Shown one piece after another: positions 48,988-60,579 of a stretch of DNA of 64,000 nucleotides. The stretch spans positions 248,001 to 312,000 of the forward strand of contig NZ_NPKR01000001.1 in assembly GCF_008329535.1 (NCBI RefSeq), written 5' to 3'. The stretch's first letter is position 1. Each line of letters starts with the position of its first letter. The DNA is from Mycolicibacterium sp. P1-18 (GTDB taxonomy: Bacteria; Actinomycetota; Actinomycetes; Mycobacteriales; Mycobacteriaceae). The position numbers were made by a program, and so were the translations under genes. The notes below the pieces were generated by a model. That model saw only the letters and a program-made list of their open reading frames with translations, was not told the origin of the DNA and did no database searches.

Positions 48988-50084
48988 GACCCGAGTCCGT
49001 GCACGACGGTCGACACCCGGTGGGCCCGGTCGCGGGCCCGGACGACGTCGGGTGCCGTCGCGATGGCGGCCGAGGTCGTCACGAGCCGTCGGACGTCGCT
49101 CTCCGGCACCTCCAGCGCCTCCTTCAGCTCCCCGGCGGGAACGTCACGGCGGGCGGCCACCTCCGCGGCCGCGGGCGAGATCATGATGGTGTCGAGGGAC
49201 AACCCGAGGATTGCCCTGGCATGCAGTTCGTACTGCGAAAGGCGTTGGGAGCGAAGGGTTAGCAGGCCCACGTCGCACAGCTGCGCGTCGACGGTGGCGA
49301 AGTACACCTCGTCGCCGCGGACCAGCAGTTCGACGGCGAACACCCCCCGCCCGCCGAGGGAATGGACGATGCGTGCCGCGATGGACCGCGCCGCGTCGAG
49401 CGCGGCGAGCGACAACCGCTCCGGCTGCCACGTCTCCAACGGTCGTCCGTCGGCGCGACGGTGCCCGATGGGTTCGCAGAACTGCACCGCCGGCCCCGAC
49501 GGCTCGGTGGTGCGCACGGTCAGCAGCGTGACTTCCTCGTCGACCTCGACGACGGTCTCGGCCATCACCCGGTTCTGCGGCGTCGGCAGCGCCGCGGCCG
49601 CCCGTCGCCACGCGGCCTCCACGTCGTCGGCCCGCGTCAGAACCGACTGCCCGTCGGTCACCGCCCCGAACAACGGGGTGACCACCAGGGGGAAGCCGGC
49701 GTGGTCGGCCACGGCGGCCAGTTCCTCGGCCGAGGACGCGAACCAGAACGGCACCGTCGGCAAGCCGAGCTCGTCGCCGGCCAGCTTGCGCAGGCCCTCG
49801 CGGTCGGCGCCGAGCCGCGTCGCCCGCGGCGTCGGGAACACCTCGACGGACTCGCGCTCGGCCGCGGCGATGAGCACCGCGGGTGAGACGTCCGACGACA
49901 CGGCGACCACGTAGTCCGGCTGATGGTCGTCCAGCAGTGCGGTCATCGCGTCGGCGTCGGCGCAGTCGTCGACGCGCACGACCGCGACGCCAAGGCGCTC
50001 GAAGGCCAGGGCCAGCTCGGGACCCGTGTCACCACCGCCCAGCAGCAGAACCGTCGTGACGGGTCGATCGGTGCTTTCACTCAT
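48984..50084 (-). CDS. purT: PurT homologue with degenerate active site (ATP-grasp)
   Basis: A 366-residue ATP-grasp protein that aligns along its length with formate-dependent GAR transformylase (about 390 residues): LRKLAGDELGLPT, DEEVTLLTVRT, GRGVFAVELLVRGDEVYF, LRSQRLSQYELHARAILGL. Key residues are changed. GSGELG is GGGDTG, the GAR-site PEIEAI is AVSSDVS, the ATP-binding Lys-Pro is Thr-Pro, the SSGKGQ loop is GAVTDGQ, and the Mg ligand region SEVSPRPHDTG is ATVDAQLCDVG. About 17 residues are also missing after the first Rossmann strands. Lineage is certain; PurT activity is doubtful. Confidence 0.8.
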   Translation of the reverse strand: MSESTDRPVTTVLLLGGGDTGPELALAFERLGVAVVRVDDCADADAMTALLDDHQPDYVVAVSSDVSPAVLIAAAERESVEVFPTPRATRLGADREGLRKLAGDELGLPTVPFWFASSAEELAAVADHAGFPLVVTPLFGAVTDGQSVLTRADDVEAAWRRAAAALPTPQNRVMAETVVEVDEEVTLLTVRTTEPSGPAVQFCEPIGHRRADGRPLETWQPERLSLAALDAARSIAARIVHSLGGRGVFAVELLVRGDEVYFATVDAQLCDVGLLTLRSQRLSQYELHARAILGLSLDTIMISPAAAEVAARRDVPAGELKEALEVPESDVRRLVTTSAAIATAPDVVRARDRAHRVSTVVHGLGS

Positions 50085-50107
50085 CGCCTAACCACCCTGC
50101 CAGACGC

Positions 50108-50422
50108 TCAGCCGAGCCGGATGTCGACGTAGCACCACCGCCAGTTCTCCCCCGGCTCCACCGAGCGCATGACGGGATGGTCGGTCTCGTGGAAGTGCCG
50201 ATTGGCGTGCTTGTGCGGGCTGGAGTCGCAGCAGCCGACGTGCCCACACGTCAGGCACATCCGGAGGTGCGCCCAGGTACTCTCACCGAGTTCTTCGCAT
50301 TCCTGGCATCTGCCGGGCGTCCGAGGTTCCGGCTCGGCCGCGTCGACGGTCTCGGCCAGGTGCTCGCACGTCGAGGGGGCCGGCGGGGAATTCACGTCGC
50401 GCTGTCGCGTTCTCCTCCGCAT
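50108..50422 (-). CDS. UBP-type zinc finger protein
   Basis: A 104-residue protein consisting mainly of a ZnF-UBP domain: CQECEELGESTWAHLRMC, LTCGHVGCCDSSPHKHANRH and HFHETDHPVMRS, with the complete Cys/His zinc set. Bacterial members are small and of unknown role; eukaryotic ones bind ubiquitin C-termini. The ATG is seven bases after TATTGT on the minus strand. It is divergent from the antiporter gene. Confidence 0.85.
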   Translation of the reverse strand: MRRRTRQRDVNSPPAPSTCEHLAETVDAAEPEPRTPGRCQECEELGESTWAHLRMCLTCGHVGCCDSSPHKHANRHFHETDHPVMRSVEPGENWRWCYVDIRLG

Positions 50423-50429
50423 GCCGTCA

Positions 50430-50435
50430 ACAATA
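50430..50435 (-). promoter_or_regulatory. Leaderless -10 box of the UBP zinc-finger gene
   Basis: TATTGT on the minus strand, seven bases before the ATG. Confidence 0.5.
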
Positions 50436-50475
50436 GGGCGGCCCCGGTCGGTTGATGGACAGAAGGGTTGGCAGC

Positions 50476-52071
50476 GTGGGTGGAGCCTCATTGCTCGCGG
50501 TGCTCGTGGCGTCGGTCGTGCTCGCCGGGATCGCGCGCCGGTACGACGTCTCGGGACCGTTGGCGCTGGTCGTGGCGGGCCTGCTGGCCGGTCTGATCCC
50601 CGGCGTGGACGGCATCGAGCTGGAACCCGACCTGGTGCTGTTCGTCATCCTGCCGCCTCTGCTGTGGTCGGCGGGCCTCGAGAGCAGCTACGTGGCGATG
50701 CGCAGGAACACGCGCCGGATCGGTCTGCTGGCGGTCGGACTGCCCCTGGTGACCACCTTCGCCGTCGGCATCGTCGCCTATCACACCGTGCCCGAGTTGA
50801 CCCTGGCCGCGGCCCTGACCCTGGGCGCCATCGTCGCGCCGCCCGACGCCGTGTCGGCCACCGCGATCGGACGCCGGCTCGGTCTGCCCCGCCAGATCAT
50901 GACGCTGCTCGGCGGTGAGAGCCTGCTCAACGACGCGACGGCGCTGACCGCCTACAAGGTCGCCCTCGCCGCCGCGATCGGTACCGCGAGCAGTTGGGGC
51001 ACGCCGGTGTTCACCTTCGCCCTCGCGGCCGTCGGCGGCACCGTGATCGGCTTCGCGACGGGCTCGCTCATCGTCTACGTGCGGGGCTGGCTCGGTGACT
51101 CGCTGGTGGAGAGCGCGCTCGGCCTGGTCGCGCCGTTCTTCATCTACCTGCTCGCCGAGGAGGTGCACGGCTCCGGCGTGATCGCCGTCGTCGTCGCCGC
51201 GCTGATCCTCGGCCAGCGCTCGACGAAGGCCAGCTACGCCACCCGACTGCAGGACACCGCGGTGTGGAAGACGCTGCAGTTCGTCCTCGAGTCGTTCGCC
51301 TTCCTGCTGATCGGGTTGCAGCTGCCGACGGTGGTGGCCGAGCTGAAGGGTATCTCCGCCGAAGTGCTGGCGATCGCCTCGGCGGCCGTGCTGGCGACGG
51401 TGATCGGCGTCCGGATCGTCTGGGTCTTCCTGATGGCATACGTGCCGCGCAAGCTGTCGCGGCGCATCCGGGACAGCGAGGAGGCCCCGACCAAGGCGCA
51501 GGTCTTCATCGTCGCGTGGGCGGGGATGCGCGGCGTGGTGTCGCTGGCCGCCGCATTCGCCGTGCCGGTCACCACGCTCTCGGGCGAGGAGTTCCCCGGC
51601 CGGCCACAGCTGGTATTCCTCACCTTCGTGGTGGTCGTCGGCACGCTGCTGCTGCACGGGCTGACCCTGCCGTGGATCATCAAGGTGCTCGACGTGCCCG
51701 GCGACGACGCCCATCAGGACGCCCTCGCCGAGGCGGCCGCGCAGACCAAGGCGGCCCAGGCCGCCGCCGACCGGCTCGACGAGATCATGGCCAACCAGCG
51801 TCCGGACACCGACGTCCCCGAGCGCGCCGCCTCGATCCTGCGCCACTGGAACGACCGCCGCAGCAACGCCGCGTGGGAACAGTTGGGCCGTAGCGACGAC
51901 GAGATCGGCGAGGGCCCCGCGGCGGCGTTCCGGCGGCTGCGCCTGGAGATGCTGCGCGCGGAGCGACAGACGTTCATCGACGAGCGCGACGCCGGCCGGA
52001 TCGACGACGAGGTGCTCCGGTCGGTGTTGCGTGGGTTGGACCTGGAGGAAGCGACGCTCGACCGCGACTAG
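50476..52071 (+). CDS. Na+/H+ antiporter (CPA1/NhaP type)
   Basis: A 531-residue transporter with about twelve hydrophobic segments. The transport-site signature PPDAVSATAIGRRL and LGGESLLNDATALTAYK (Asn-Asp pair) identifies the CPA1 family, and GMRGVVSLAAAFAVP is the conserved late helix. A cytoplasmic tail of about 110 charged, Ala-rich residues follows. It exports Na+ for H+ and helps pH/salt balance. I chose GTG 50476 because AGAAGGG lies 8 bases ahead; ATG 50455 is the longer alternative. Confidence 0.9.
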   Translation: MGGASLLAVLVASVVLAGIARRYDVSGPLALVVAGLLAGLIPGVDGIELEPDLVLFVILPPLLWSAGLESSYVAMRRNTRRIGLLAVGLPLVTTFAVGIVAYHTVPELTLAAALTLGAIVAPPDAVSATAIGRRLGLPRQIMTLLGGESLLNDATALTAYKVALAAAIGTASSWGTPVFTFALAAVGGTVIGFATGSLIVYVRGWLGDSLVESALGLVAPFFIYLLAEEVHGSGVIAVVVAALILGQRSTKASYATRLQDTAVWKTLQFVLESFAFLLIGLQLPTVVAELKGISAEVLAIASAAVLATVIGVRIVWVFLMAYVPRKLSRRIRDSEEAPTKAQVFIVAWAGMRGVVSLAAAFAVPVTTLSGEEFPGRPQLVFLTFVVVVGTLLLHGLTLPWIIKVLDVPGDDAHQDALAEAAAQTKAAQAAADRLDEIMANQRPDTDVPERAASILRHWNDRRSNAAWEQLGRSDDEIGEGPAAAFRRLRLEMLRAERQTFIDERDAGRIDDEVLRSVLRGLDLEEATLDRD

Positions 52072-52076
52072 GCGAT

Positions 52077-52082
52077 TACCGT
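52077..52082 (+). promoter_or_regulatory. Leaderless -10 box of the alpha/beta hydrolase gene
   Basis: TACCGT, exactly six bases before the GTG start. Confidence 0.55.
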
Positions 52083-52088
52083 TCCCCC

Positions 52089-52892
52089 GTGGAGAACGTT
52101 CGGGTGGACACCGCCCTCGGCCAGCTTCGCGTGCGCGTCGGCGGTGCCGGGGAGACGATCCTGTTCTGGCCGAGCCTGCTGATGACGGGCGACATGTGGT
52201 CGGCGCAGGCCCGTCACTTCGCCGACCGGTACCGCGTCGTCCTCGTCGACCCGCCCGGACACGGGGACAGCGAACGACTTACGCGCACATTCACGTTCGA
52301 CGAATGTGCCCGCTGCATCGTCGACGTGCTCGACGCCCTCGGAGTCGACCGGGCGCACGTCGTCGGCAACTCCTGGGGCGGGATGATCGGCGGCACGTTC
52401 GCCGCACGTCACCCCGACCGCGTCGGGCGCTCGATCCTGATGAACTGCACGGCCTCGGCCGCCGGCCTCGGGCAGCGGGTCGAATACGGGGCGCTGTTGC
52501 GAATGGCTCAGTGGCTGGGGGGAATTCGGCCGCCGCTCACCCGCTCGGTGCTCAGGGCGTTCCTCGGACCGACGACGCTGCGCACCCGACCCGCCGTCGT
52601 CTCCTACGTCCGGGACACGGTTCGCGCCGACGACGTGACGTCCTGCGCGTGGGCCGTGCGCAGCGTCGTGCCGCGGCGCCCCGACCAGCGCGCGCTGCTG
52701 TCACGGATCACCACGCCCGTCCTCGTGGTCGCCGGTGCCGAGGATGCGACGTTTCCCACCGCCGAGACGAAGGCGATGGCCGACGCCATTCCCGGGGCGG
52801 CGTTCGTCGTCCTCGACGGGGTCGCGCACCTGGCCGGACTCGAGGACCCCGACCTCGTCAACCGGGTCGTCGACGACTTCTTGAGACGCTGA
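52089..52892 (+). CDS. Alpha/beta hydrolase
   Basis: A 267-residue alpha/beta hydrolase with the nucleophile elbow GNSWGGM, oxyanion region FWPSLLMTGDMW, acid in VAGAEDATFP and His in VAHLAGLEDP: a complete triad. Relatives include 3-oxoadipate enol-lactonase and carboxylesterases; the substrate cannot be fixed. It appears leaderless. Confidence 0.88.
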   Translation: MENVRVDTALGQLRVRVGGAGETILFWPSLLMTGDMWSAQARHFADRYRVVLVDPPGHGDSERLTRTFTFDECARCIVDVLDALGVDRAHVVGNSWGGMIGGTFAARHPDRVGRSILMNCTASAAGLGQRVEYGALLRMAQWLGGIRPPLTRSVLRAFLGPTTLRTRPAVVSYVRDTVRADDVTSCAWAVRSVVPRRPDQRALLSRITTPVLVVAGAEDATFPTAETKAMADAIPGAAFVVLDGVAHLAGLEDPDLVNRVVDDFLRR

Positions 52893-52925
52893 CCTCGACC
52901 GTCGTCACGGCGCGGAACGCGCCGG

Positions 52926-52931
52926 TACCGT
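52926..52931 (+). promoter_or_regulatory. Leaderless -10 box of the cytochrome P450 gene
   Basis: TACCGT, seven bases before the ATG. Confidence 0.5.
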
Positions 52932-52938
52932 CGAAGTC

Positions 52939-54147
52939 ATGACCACATCGGCTCCCTCGTTGCCACCGGTGCACATGCGCCGCAACGCGTTCGACCCCAC
53001 CCCCGAACTCGGCGAGATCCGGCAGGGCGCCGGCGTCGAGAAGGTGGTCAACGCGATGGGGTTCCCGGTGTACCTGGTGACCCGGCACGACGACGTCAAG
53101 CGGGTGCTGTCCGACCACGAGTACTTCTCCAACTCCCGGCCGCCGGGGTTCGTGATCCCCGGTGCGCCGGTGCTGTCCGACGAGGAGGTCGCCAGCAGCC
53201 GGGCGGGAAACCTGCTTGGTCTCGACCCGCCGGAGCACCAACGGCTGCGCCGCATGCTCACCCCGGAGTTCACCATCCGCCGGATCAAGCGGCTGGAACC
53301 CCGGATCACCGACATCGTCACCGAGCACCTCGACGCCATGGAGTCCGCCGGGTCACCGGTCGACCTCGTCGAGAACTTCGCCCTGCCGATCCCGTCCCTG
53401 GTCATCTGCGAGCTGCTCGGCGTGCCGTACGAGGACCGCGCCGACTTCCAGGCCCGCTCGGTACGCCAGCTCGACCTGTCGCTGCCCATGCCCGAGCGGC
53501 TCGAGATGCAGCGCCAGGGCCGGGCCTACATGCAGTCGCTGGTGACGCGCGCCCGCAGCCACCCCGGCGAGGACATCCTGGGCATGCTGATCCGCGAGCA
53601 CGGCGACGAACTGACCGACGACGAGCTCATCGGCATCGCCAGCCTGCTGCTGCTCGCCGGCCACGAGACCACGTCGAACATGTTGGGCCTGGGCACCCTC
53701 GCCCTGCTGCGGCACCCCGACCAGCTGGCCGCCGTGCGCGACGATCCGGACCTCGTCGGCCCGGCCGTCGAGGAGATGCTGCGGTGGCTGTCGATCGTGC
53801 ACACCTCCATCCCCCGGGTCACCACGACCGCGGTCGAGATCTCCGGTGTGACGATTCCCGAGGGCCAGCTGGTCTTCGCCTCGTTGCCGTCGGCCAACCG
53901 CGATCCCGAATTCACCGGGTCCCCGGACACGTTCGACATCCGGCGCGGCGCCGCGGGTCACCTCGCGTTCGGCCACGGGGTGCACCACTGCCTCGGCGCG
54001 CCGCTCGCGCGGATGGAGATGCGGATCGCCTGGCCGGCGCTGTTCCACCGCTTCCCGACGCTCGCGCTCGCCGACGACTTCGACGACGTGAAGTTCCGCT
54101 CGTTCCACTTCATCTACGGGTTGCGGTCGCTGGCCGTCAGCTTCTAG
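52939..54147 (+). CDS. Cytochrome P450
   Basis: A 402-residue soluble bacterial P450. The heme-ligand Cys351 is in FGHGVHHCLGAPLARME, the I-helix oxygen-binding motif is AGHETTSN (240-247), and the EExR core is EEMLRW. It needs an electron donor; a 3Fe-4S ferredoxin gene follows with AGGAGG overlapping this stop codon. The substrate is unknown; a CYP family number cannot be given from sight. Confidence 0.94.
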   Translation: MTTSAPSLPPVHMRRNAFDPTPELGEIRQGAGVEKVVNAMGFPVYLVTRHDDVKRVLSDHEYFSNSRPPGFVIPGAPVLSDEEVASSRAGNLLGLDPPEHQRLRRMLTPEFTIRRIKRLEPRITDIVTEHLDAMESAGSPVDLVENFALPIPSLVICELLGVPYEDRADFQARSVRQLDLSLPMPERLEMQRQGRAYMQSLVTRARSHPGEDILGMLIREHGDELTDDELIGIASLLLLAGHETTSNMLGLGTLALLRHPDQLAAVRDDPDLVGPAVEEMLRWLSIVHTSIPRVTTTAVEISGVTIPEGQLVFASLPSANRDPEFTGSPDTFDIRRGAAGHLAFGHGVHHCLGAPLARMEMRIAWPALFHRFPTLALADDFDDVKFRSFHFIYGLRSLAVSF

Positions 54148-54156
54148 GAGGTTGTC

Positions 54157-54345
54157 ATGAAGCTCGAAGCCGACCGCGACGCCTGCATTTCGTCGGGCAA
54201 CTGCGTGATGGTCTCCGAGGCGTTGTTCGACCAGGACGACGACGGCGTGGTGGTGCTCCTCGCCCCCGACGTGCCGGCGGCCGAGGAGGACAACGCCCGC
54301 CAGGCGGTCGACATCTGCCCGGCGTCAGTGCTGCGGCTGGTGTGA
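54157..54345 (+). CDS. 3Fe-4S ferredoxin partner of the P450
   Basis: A 62-residue ferredoxin with cysteines at positions 10, 16 and 54 (ACISSGNC and DICPASV). The middle Cys of a CxxCxxC pattern is replaced by Ser (CX5C), which gives a 3Fe-4S cluster, as in mycobacterial P450 redox partners. TAGGAGG lies 5 bases before the ATG, inside the P450 stop. It should pass single electrons to the P450. Its last 21 bases overlap the convergent membrane-protein gene. Confidence 0.93.
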   Translation: MKLEADRDACISSGNCVMVSEALFDQDDDGVVVLLAPDVPAAEEDNARQAVDICPASVLRLV

Positions 54346-54975
54346 TTCCCGCCGGGCAAGCACGAACAGGCTGACCACCATCACCCACGCCGGGAAGGCC
54401 AGCGCGATCCACATGCTGACGTCCGCGGCCAGCAACACCGCCGCCACCACGGCGTAGGTCGTCATCACCAGCCAGCGCGGCATCAGACCCGTCTTCAGCC
54501 AGATGGTCGCCAGCGACATCATGAAGACCGCCGCCATCCGCAGCGCGTAGGTCTTGGTCAACGTCATCATCAGCACCTGACCGAAGGCGACGACCTCGGC
54601 GTGGGCGGCCGCGTCGGCGGTGAAGGAATGGCTCGCCGACAGCGCCACCCCGACCGCGCTGGCCGTGAACGTCATCGCCAAAAACAGCAGTCCGCTGCCG
54701 ATGAACACCGAGGAGAAGAACTTGTCCTCGTAGCGGCCGAAGCCGTCGCGCACCACGCCGATGAACCACAGGAAGGTGACGCCGGCGAAGGGCAGCAGCA
54801 GGGCGGCGACGTGGATCTTGCCCCGGCCGGATTCCAGCCAGGAGGTGCCGATGTCGGGGTGCTCGGGCAGCGACGTGCGGATCAGAACCAGGGCGGCGCC
54901 GAACAGCAGCGCGAACAACACCCCGGCGGCGGCCGCCGAGCGTGGGGTCGTCAGCTTGCGCAGCTTCTCGGTCAC
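54325..54975 (-). CDS. Multi-pass membrane protein of unknown function
   Basis: A 216-residue protein with about five hydrophobic segments (for example SAAAAGVLFALLFGAALVLI, HVAALLLPFAGVTFLWFIGV, GLLFLAMTFTASAVGVALSA). Several short charged loops contain WLESGRGK and RYEDKFF. I recognise no family by name. The GTG is close to, and divergent from nothing; the upstream neighbour is the thioesterase on the same strand, 33 bases away, so it may be the last gene of the purA operon. Confidence 0.72.
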   Translation of the reverse strand: MTEKLRKLTTPRSAAAAGVLFALLFGAALVLIRTSLPEHPDIGTSWLESGRGKIHVAALLLPFAGVTFLWFIGVVRDGFGRYEDKFFSSVFIGSGLLFLAMTFTASAVGVALSASHSFTADAAAHAEVVAFGQVLMMTLTKTYALRMAAVFMMSLATIWLKTGLMPRWLVMTTYAVVAAVLLAADVSMWIALAFPAWVMVVSLFVLARRESHQPQH

Positions 54976-55008
54976 CGCGTCATGGTGACACGCGAATCCG
55001 GCTTTGGG

Positions 55009-57578
<2,570 letters not shown>

Positions 57579-57588
57579 TTTCGTTGAG

Positions 57589-58371
57589 GTGAGCAACGTC
57601 CGTCCGCTGCGGCAATCCGTGCGGCCCAGCCCGGTGTTCCTGGCCATCGTGGCGATCACCGCCGTCGGCGGGGTGCTCTCCTGGCTGGCCGAGTTCGACC
57701 CGACCCCCCTGGCCTACGCCGGGGTGTTCGTCTTCGTCGTGTTCGGCTGGCTGGTGTCGCTGTGTCTGCACGAGTTCGGCCACGCCTACACGGCCTGGCG
57801 CTACGGCGACCACGACGTCGAGGTGCGCGGTTACCTGACGCTCAACCCACTGAAGTACTCCAATCCGCTTCTCTCGCTAGGCATTCCGGTGCTGTTCATC
57901 GCCCTCGGCGGGATCGGGCTCCCCGGCGGTGCGGTCTACGTCCGCACCTGGTCGATGACGAAGCGGCAGCGCACGACGGTCAGCCTGGCCGGTCCGTTCG
58001 CCAACGTCGTCCTGGCGATCGTGCTGCTGACCGTGACGCGACTCTTCTTCGATCCCGAACACGCGGTGTTCTGGTCGGGCGTGGCGTTCCTCGGCTTCCT
58101 GCAGGTCACGGCCGTGCTGCTGAACCTGTTGCCCATCCCCGGTCTCGATGGTTACGGCGCGCTGGAACCGCACCTCAAGCCGGAGACCCAGCGGCAGCTT
58201 CAACCGGTCAAGCAGTGGGGTTTCATCATCCTGTTCGTCCTGCTGATGGCCCCGATGCTGAATCAGTGGTTCTTCTCGGTCGTGCTGTGGTTCGTCGACG
58301 TCTTCGACATCCCGGGCGGGCTGGTCGGCCTCGGCTCCCAGCTGACCCGGTTCTGGTCCGCCTGGTTCTGA
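57589..58371 (+). CDS. Site-2 protease-type M50 membrane metalloprotease (Rv0359-like)
   Basis: A 260-residue membrane protein with the zinc motif HEFGH (in VSLCLHEFGHAYTAW) and the third-ligand segment LLPIPGLDGYGAL, on a core of about five or six hydrophobic segments. It belongs to the minimal M50B/SpoIVFB-like class that cleaves within membranes. The substrate is unknown. It lies 10 bases after the preceding hypothetical gene and 7 before the FUSC gene. Confidence 0.9.
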   Translation: MSNVRPLRQSVRPSPVFLAIVAITAVGGVLSWLAEFDPTPLAYAGVFVFVVFGWLVSLCLHEFGHAYTAWRYGDHDVEVRGYLTLNPLKYSNPLLSLGIPVLFIALGGIGLPGGAVYVRTWSMTKRQRTTVSLAGPFANVVLAIVLLTVTRLFFDPEHAVFWSGVAFLGFLQVTAVLLNLLPIPGLDGYGALEPHLKPETQRQLQPVKQWGFIILFVLLMAPMLNQWFFSVVLWFVDVFDIPGGLVGLGSQLTRFWSAWF

Positions 58372-58378
58372 CCCCGGG

Positions 58379-60064
58379 ATGAGCACCCGGTGGCCGCTGG
58401 CGGTGCGCGCGGCGACGAGCACCGCGATCCCCGTCCTCGTCGGAACCGCGGTGGGCAACGTCGGCGCCGGCCTGATCGCCACCCTCGGGGCGTTCACCGC
58501 CCGCTTCGGCGGCGACCGGCCATACCTCAACCGGGCCGTGCAACTGGCCGTGGTCTCGGTGGCCCTGGCGGCGGCGGTCACCGTCGGGTCCTGGTCGGCG
58601 CAGGTGGCGTGGCTGGGCGTCGCGGTCGTCTCGGTGGTGGCGGTCGCGGCGGTGTGGTTGTGCAACGCGCTGGCGGTCGGGCCACCAGGGGCCTACGTGT
58701 TCGCGCTGGCCTGCGCGGCCGGCGTCGGCGTCTCGGCCGCGAAGCTGGCGCCGTGGCAGCTGGGTGCGCTGGTGCTCGGCGGTGGCGCGGTGGCGTGGCT
58801 GGTGCAGATGTCCGGCGTCCTGCGCGAGCGGCGTCGTCCGGAGCGGGTGGCGGTCGCGACGGCGGGCGCCGCGGTGGCCGCGTACGTCGAGGCCGTGGGG
58901 TCGGCCGACGAAATGGCGGCTCGGCACCGCGCCGCGGCCGCCCTGCACGCGGCGTGGAACGCGCTCGTCGACTTCCAGCCCGTCGCGAGCACCGGCGACC
59001 GCCTACGGCAGCTGCACGCCGCCAATCACGCCCTGCACGTGCTGTTCGCCGACTCGATGACGGCGGCGGCCGTCGCCGGAGGTCCCTCCCCGGGGACGGC
59101 GGACACCGCCCGTCGCATCGGTGAGCTGCGGGCCGACCCCGCGACGATGCCGGCCCGCGCCGAGGACCGGATCCCCCTGGCCCGTCCGCGCGCGGCGGTG
59201 CTCCTGCGTCGCGCGCTTCGGCCCGGGTCCCACGTCCGGCACGTGATGGTCCGGGTGGCGATCGCCGCGCCCTTGGCAGGCACGGCAGCAATGCTGCTGG
59301 ACGTCGGCCACGCGTACTGGGCGATCGCGGCCGCCGTCCTGGTGCTGCACCAGGGTTCCGACCACGGCCGCACGCTGCGGCGCGGCGCCGACCGCCTGGT
59401 GGGCACCTGGGTGGGGCTGATCCTCGCCGCGGGCATTCTATGGCTGCATCCGCAGGGGTGGTGGCTGGCCGCGATCCTGGCGGCGCTGCAGTTGACGATC
59501 GAGATGCTCGTCGTCCGGCACTACGGGCTGGCGTCGGTGTTCATCACCGCGGCGGCGCTGACCATCTCGACGGGCAGCCACCGGGTCGACGTCGGCGAGC
59601 TGCTGCTCGCCCGGGGCAGCGACACCCTGATCGGGTGCGCGGTCGGCGTGGCGGTGTTCCTGATCCTGAGCCGGTTCCAGGAGGCCAGCAGGCTGGTCGA
59701 CGCGCTGGCCGACGTGGTGGCCGCCGTCGCGACCACCGTGCCCCATCTCGCCGCCGACACCACGACGCTGGCGGCACGGCGCTCACGACGGGATCTTCAG
59801 CTGGCCGTCATCGACCTGCGGGACGCACTCGACGCCGCGCAGGCTCCGGGTGAGCGGTGGCGACCCGCCGCGGTGGCCGCCGAACGACTCGCCTACCGCG
59901 TCATCGCCGCCTGCTGGGAGGCGGACGTCCGGGCCGCGGGCCCGCTGCTGGCGCCCGAGGCCGCCGAGGGCCTCGCCGGGCAGCTGCGTCGGCTGACGGT
60001 CGGGGACGCCCCCGGCGCCCTGGCCGACGAGCTCACCGCCCTGACGGAGGCGCTAGGGGGCTAG
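58379..60064 (+). CDS. FUSC-family membrane protein
   Basis: A 561-residue protein with two hydrophobic halves of about four to six helices each (about 15-140 and 295-420), separated by and followed with Ala/Arg-rich soluble regions: the aromatic-acid-exporter/FUSC layout. RGADRLVGTWVGLILAAG in the second half is the FUSC signature. A role in export of an aromatic or other organic acid is possible but unproven. The stop overlaps the convergent DUF3151 gene by 4 bases. Confidence 0.82.
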   Translation: MSTRWPLAVRAATSTAIPVLVGTAVGNVGAGLIATLGAFTARFGGDRPYLNRAVQLAVVSVALAAAVTVGSWSAQVAWLGVAVVSVVAVAAVWLCNALAVGPPGAYVFALACAAGVGVSAAKLAPWQLGALVLGGGAVAWLVQMSGVLRERRRPERVAVATAGAAVAAYVEAVGSADEMAARHRAAAALHAAWNALVDFQPVASTGDRLRQLHAANHALHVLFADSMTAAAVAGGPSPGTADTARRIGELRADPATMPARAEDRIPLARPRAAVLLRRALRPGSHVRHVMVRVAIAAPLAGTAAMLLDVGHAYWAIAAAVLVLHQGSDHGRTLRRGADRLVGTWVGLILAAGILWLHPQGWWLAAILAALQLTIEMLVVRHYGLASVFITAAALTISTGSHRVDVGELLLARGSDTLIGCAVGVAVFLILSRFQEASRLVDALADVVAAVATTVPHLAADTTTLAARRSRRDLQLAVIDLRDALDAAQAPGERWRPAAVAAERLAYRVIAACWEADVRAAGPLLAPEAAEGLAGQLRRLTVGDAPGALADELTALTEALGG

Positions 60065-60477
60065 GCCAGGCCGAGTTCGCCGCGGGCCGACCGGTCGCAG
60101 TCGTCGAGCAGGTCGAGGCACCGCTGGAATTCGTCGGTCTCGCCGATCGCGTCGGCGGCGTGGGCCAGGGCGGCCACGCACCGCAGGAAGCCGCGGTTGG
60201 GTTCGTGCGAGTACGGCACCGGACCGAAGCCCTTCCACCCGTTGCGGCGGAGCTGGTCGAGACCGCGGTGGTAGCCGGTGCGCGCGTAGGCGTAGGCGGT
60301 GACCGCCTTGTCGTCGGCGAGCGCATCCTCGGCCAGGGTCGCCCAGGCCACCGAGGCGGACGGGTGAGCGGCGGCGACGATGGCCGGATTCTCGCCGGCG
60401 GCCAATTCAGCCTCGGCTTCGGTGTCGCCTGGAAGCCGGACCGGATCAGGCCCCAGCAGATCGCCCATGTGAGTCAT
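60061..60477 (-). CDS. DUF3151 protein (Rv0360c-like)
   Basis: A 138-residue soluble, mostly helical protein. The text PSASVAWATLAEDAL, AYAYARTGYHRGLDQLRRNGWKG and VPYSHEPNRGFLRCVAALA is characteristic of DUF3151, which is confined to actinobacteria. The function is unknown; the arrangement resembles a short TPR. ATG 60477 is used; a second ATG three codons on is possible. Confidence 0.85.
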   Translation of the reverse strand: MTHMGDLLGPDPVRLPGDTEAEAELAAGENPAIVAAAHPSASVAWATLAEDALADDKAVTAYAYARTGYHRGLDQLRRNGWKGFGPVPYSHEPNRGFLRCVAALAHAADAIGETDEFQRCLDLLDDCDRSARGELGLA

Positions 60478-60579
60478 GCGCTTATTGTGCCGTGCGGATC
60501 ACACGCCGACGCCGTCAGGCTTCGCCGGGGCTCGGGGTGGATAAGATCGACGTAGTCACGAGGGAGGACCGAAGCGCGC

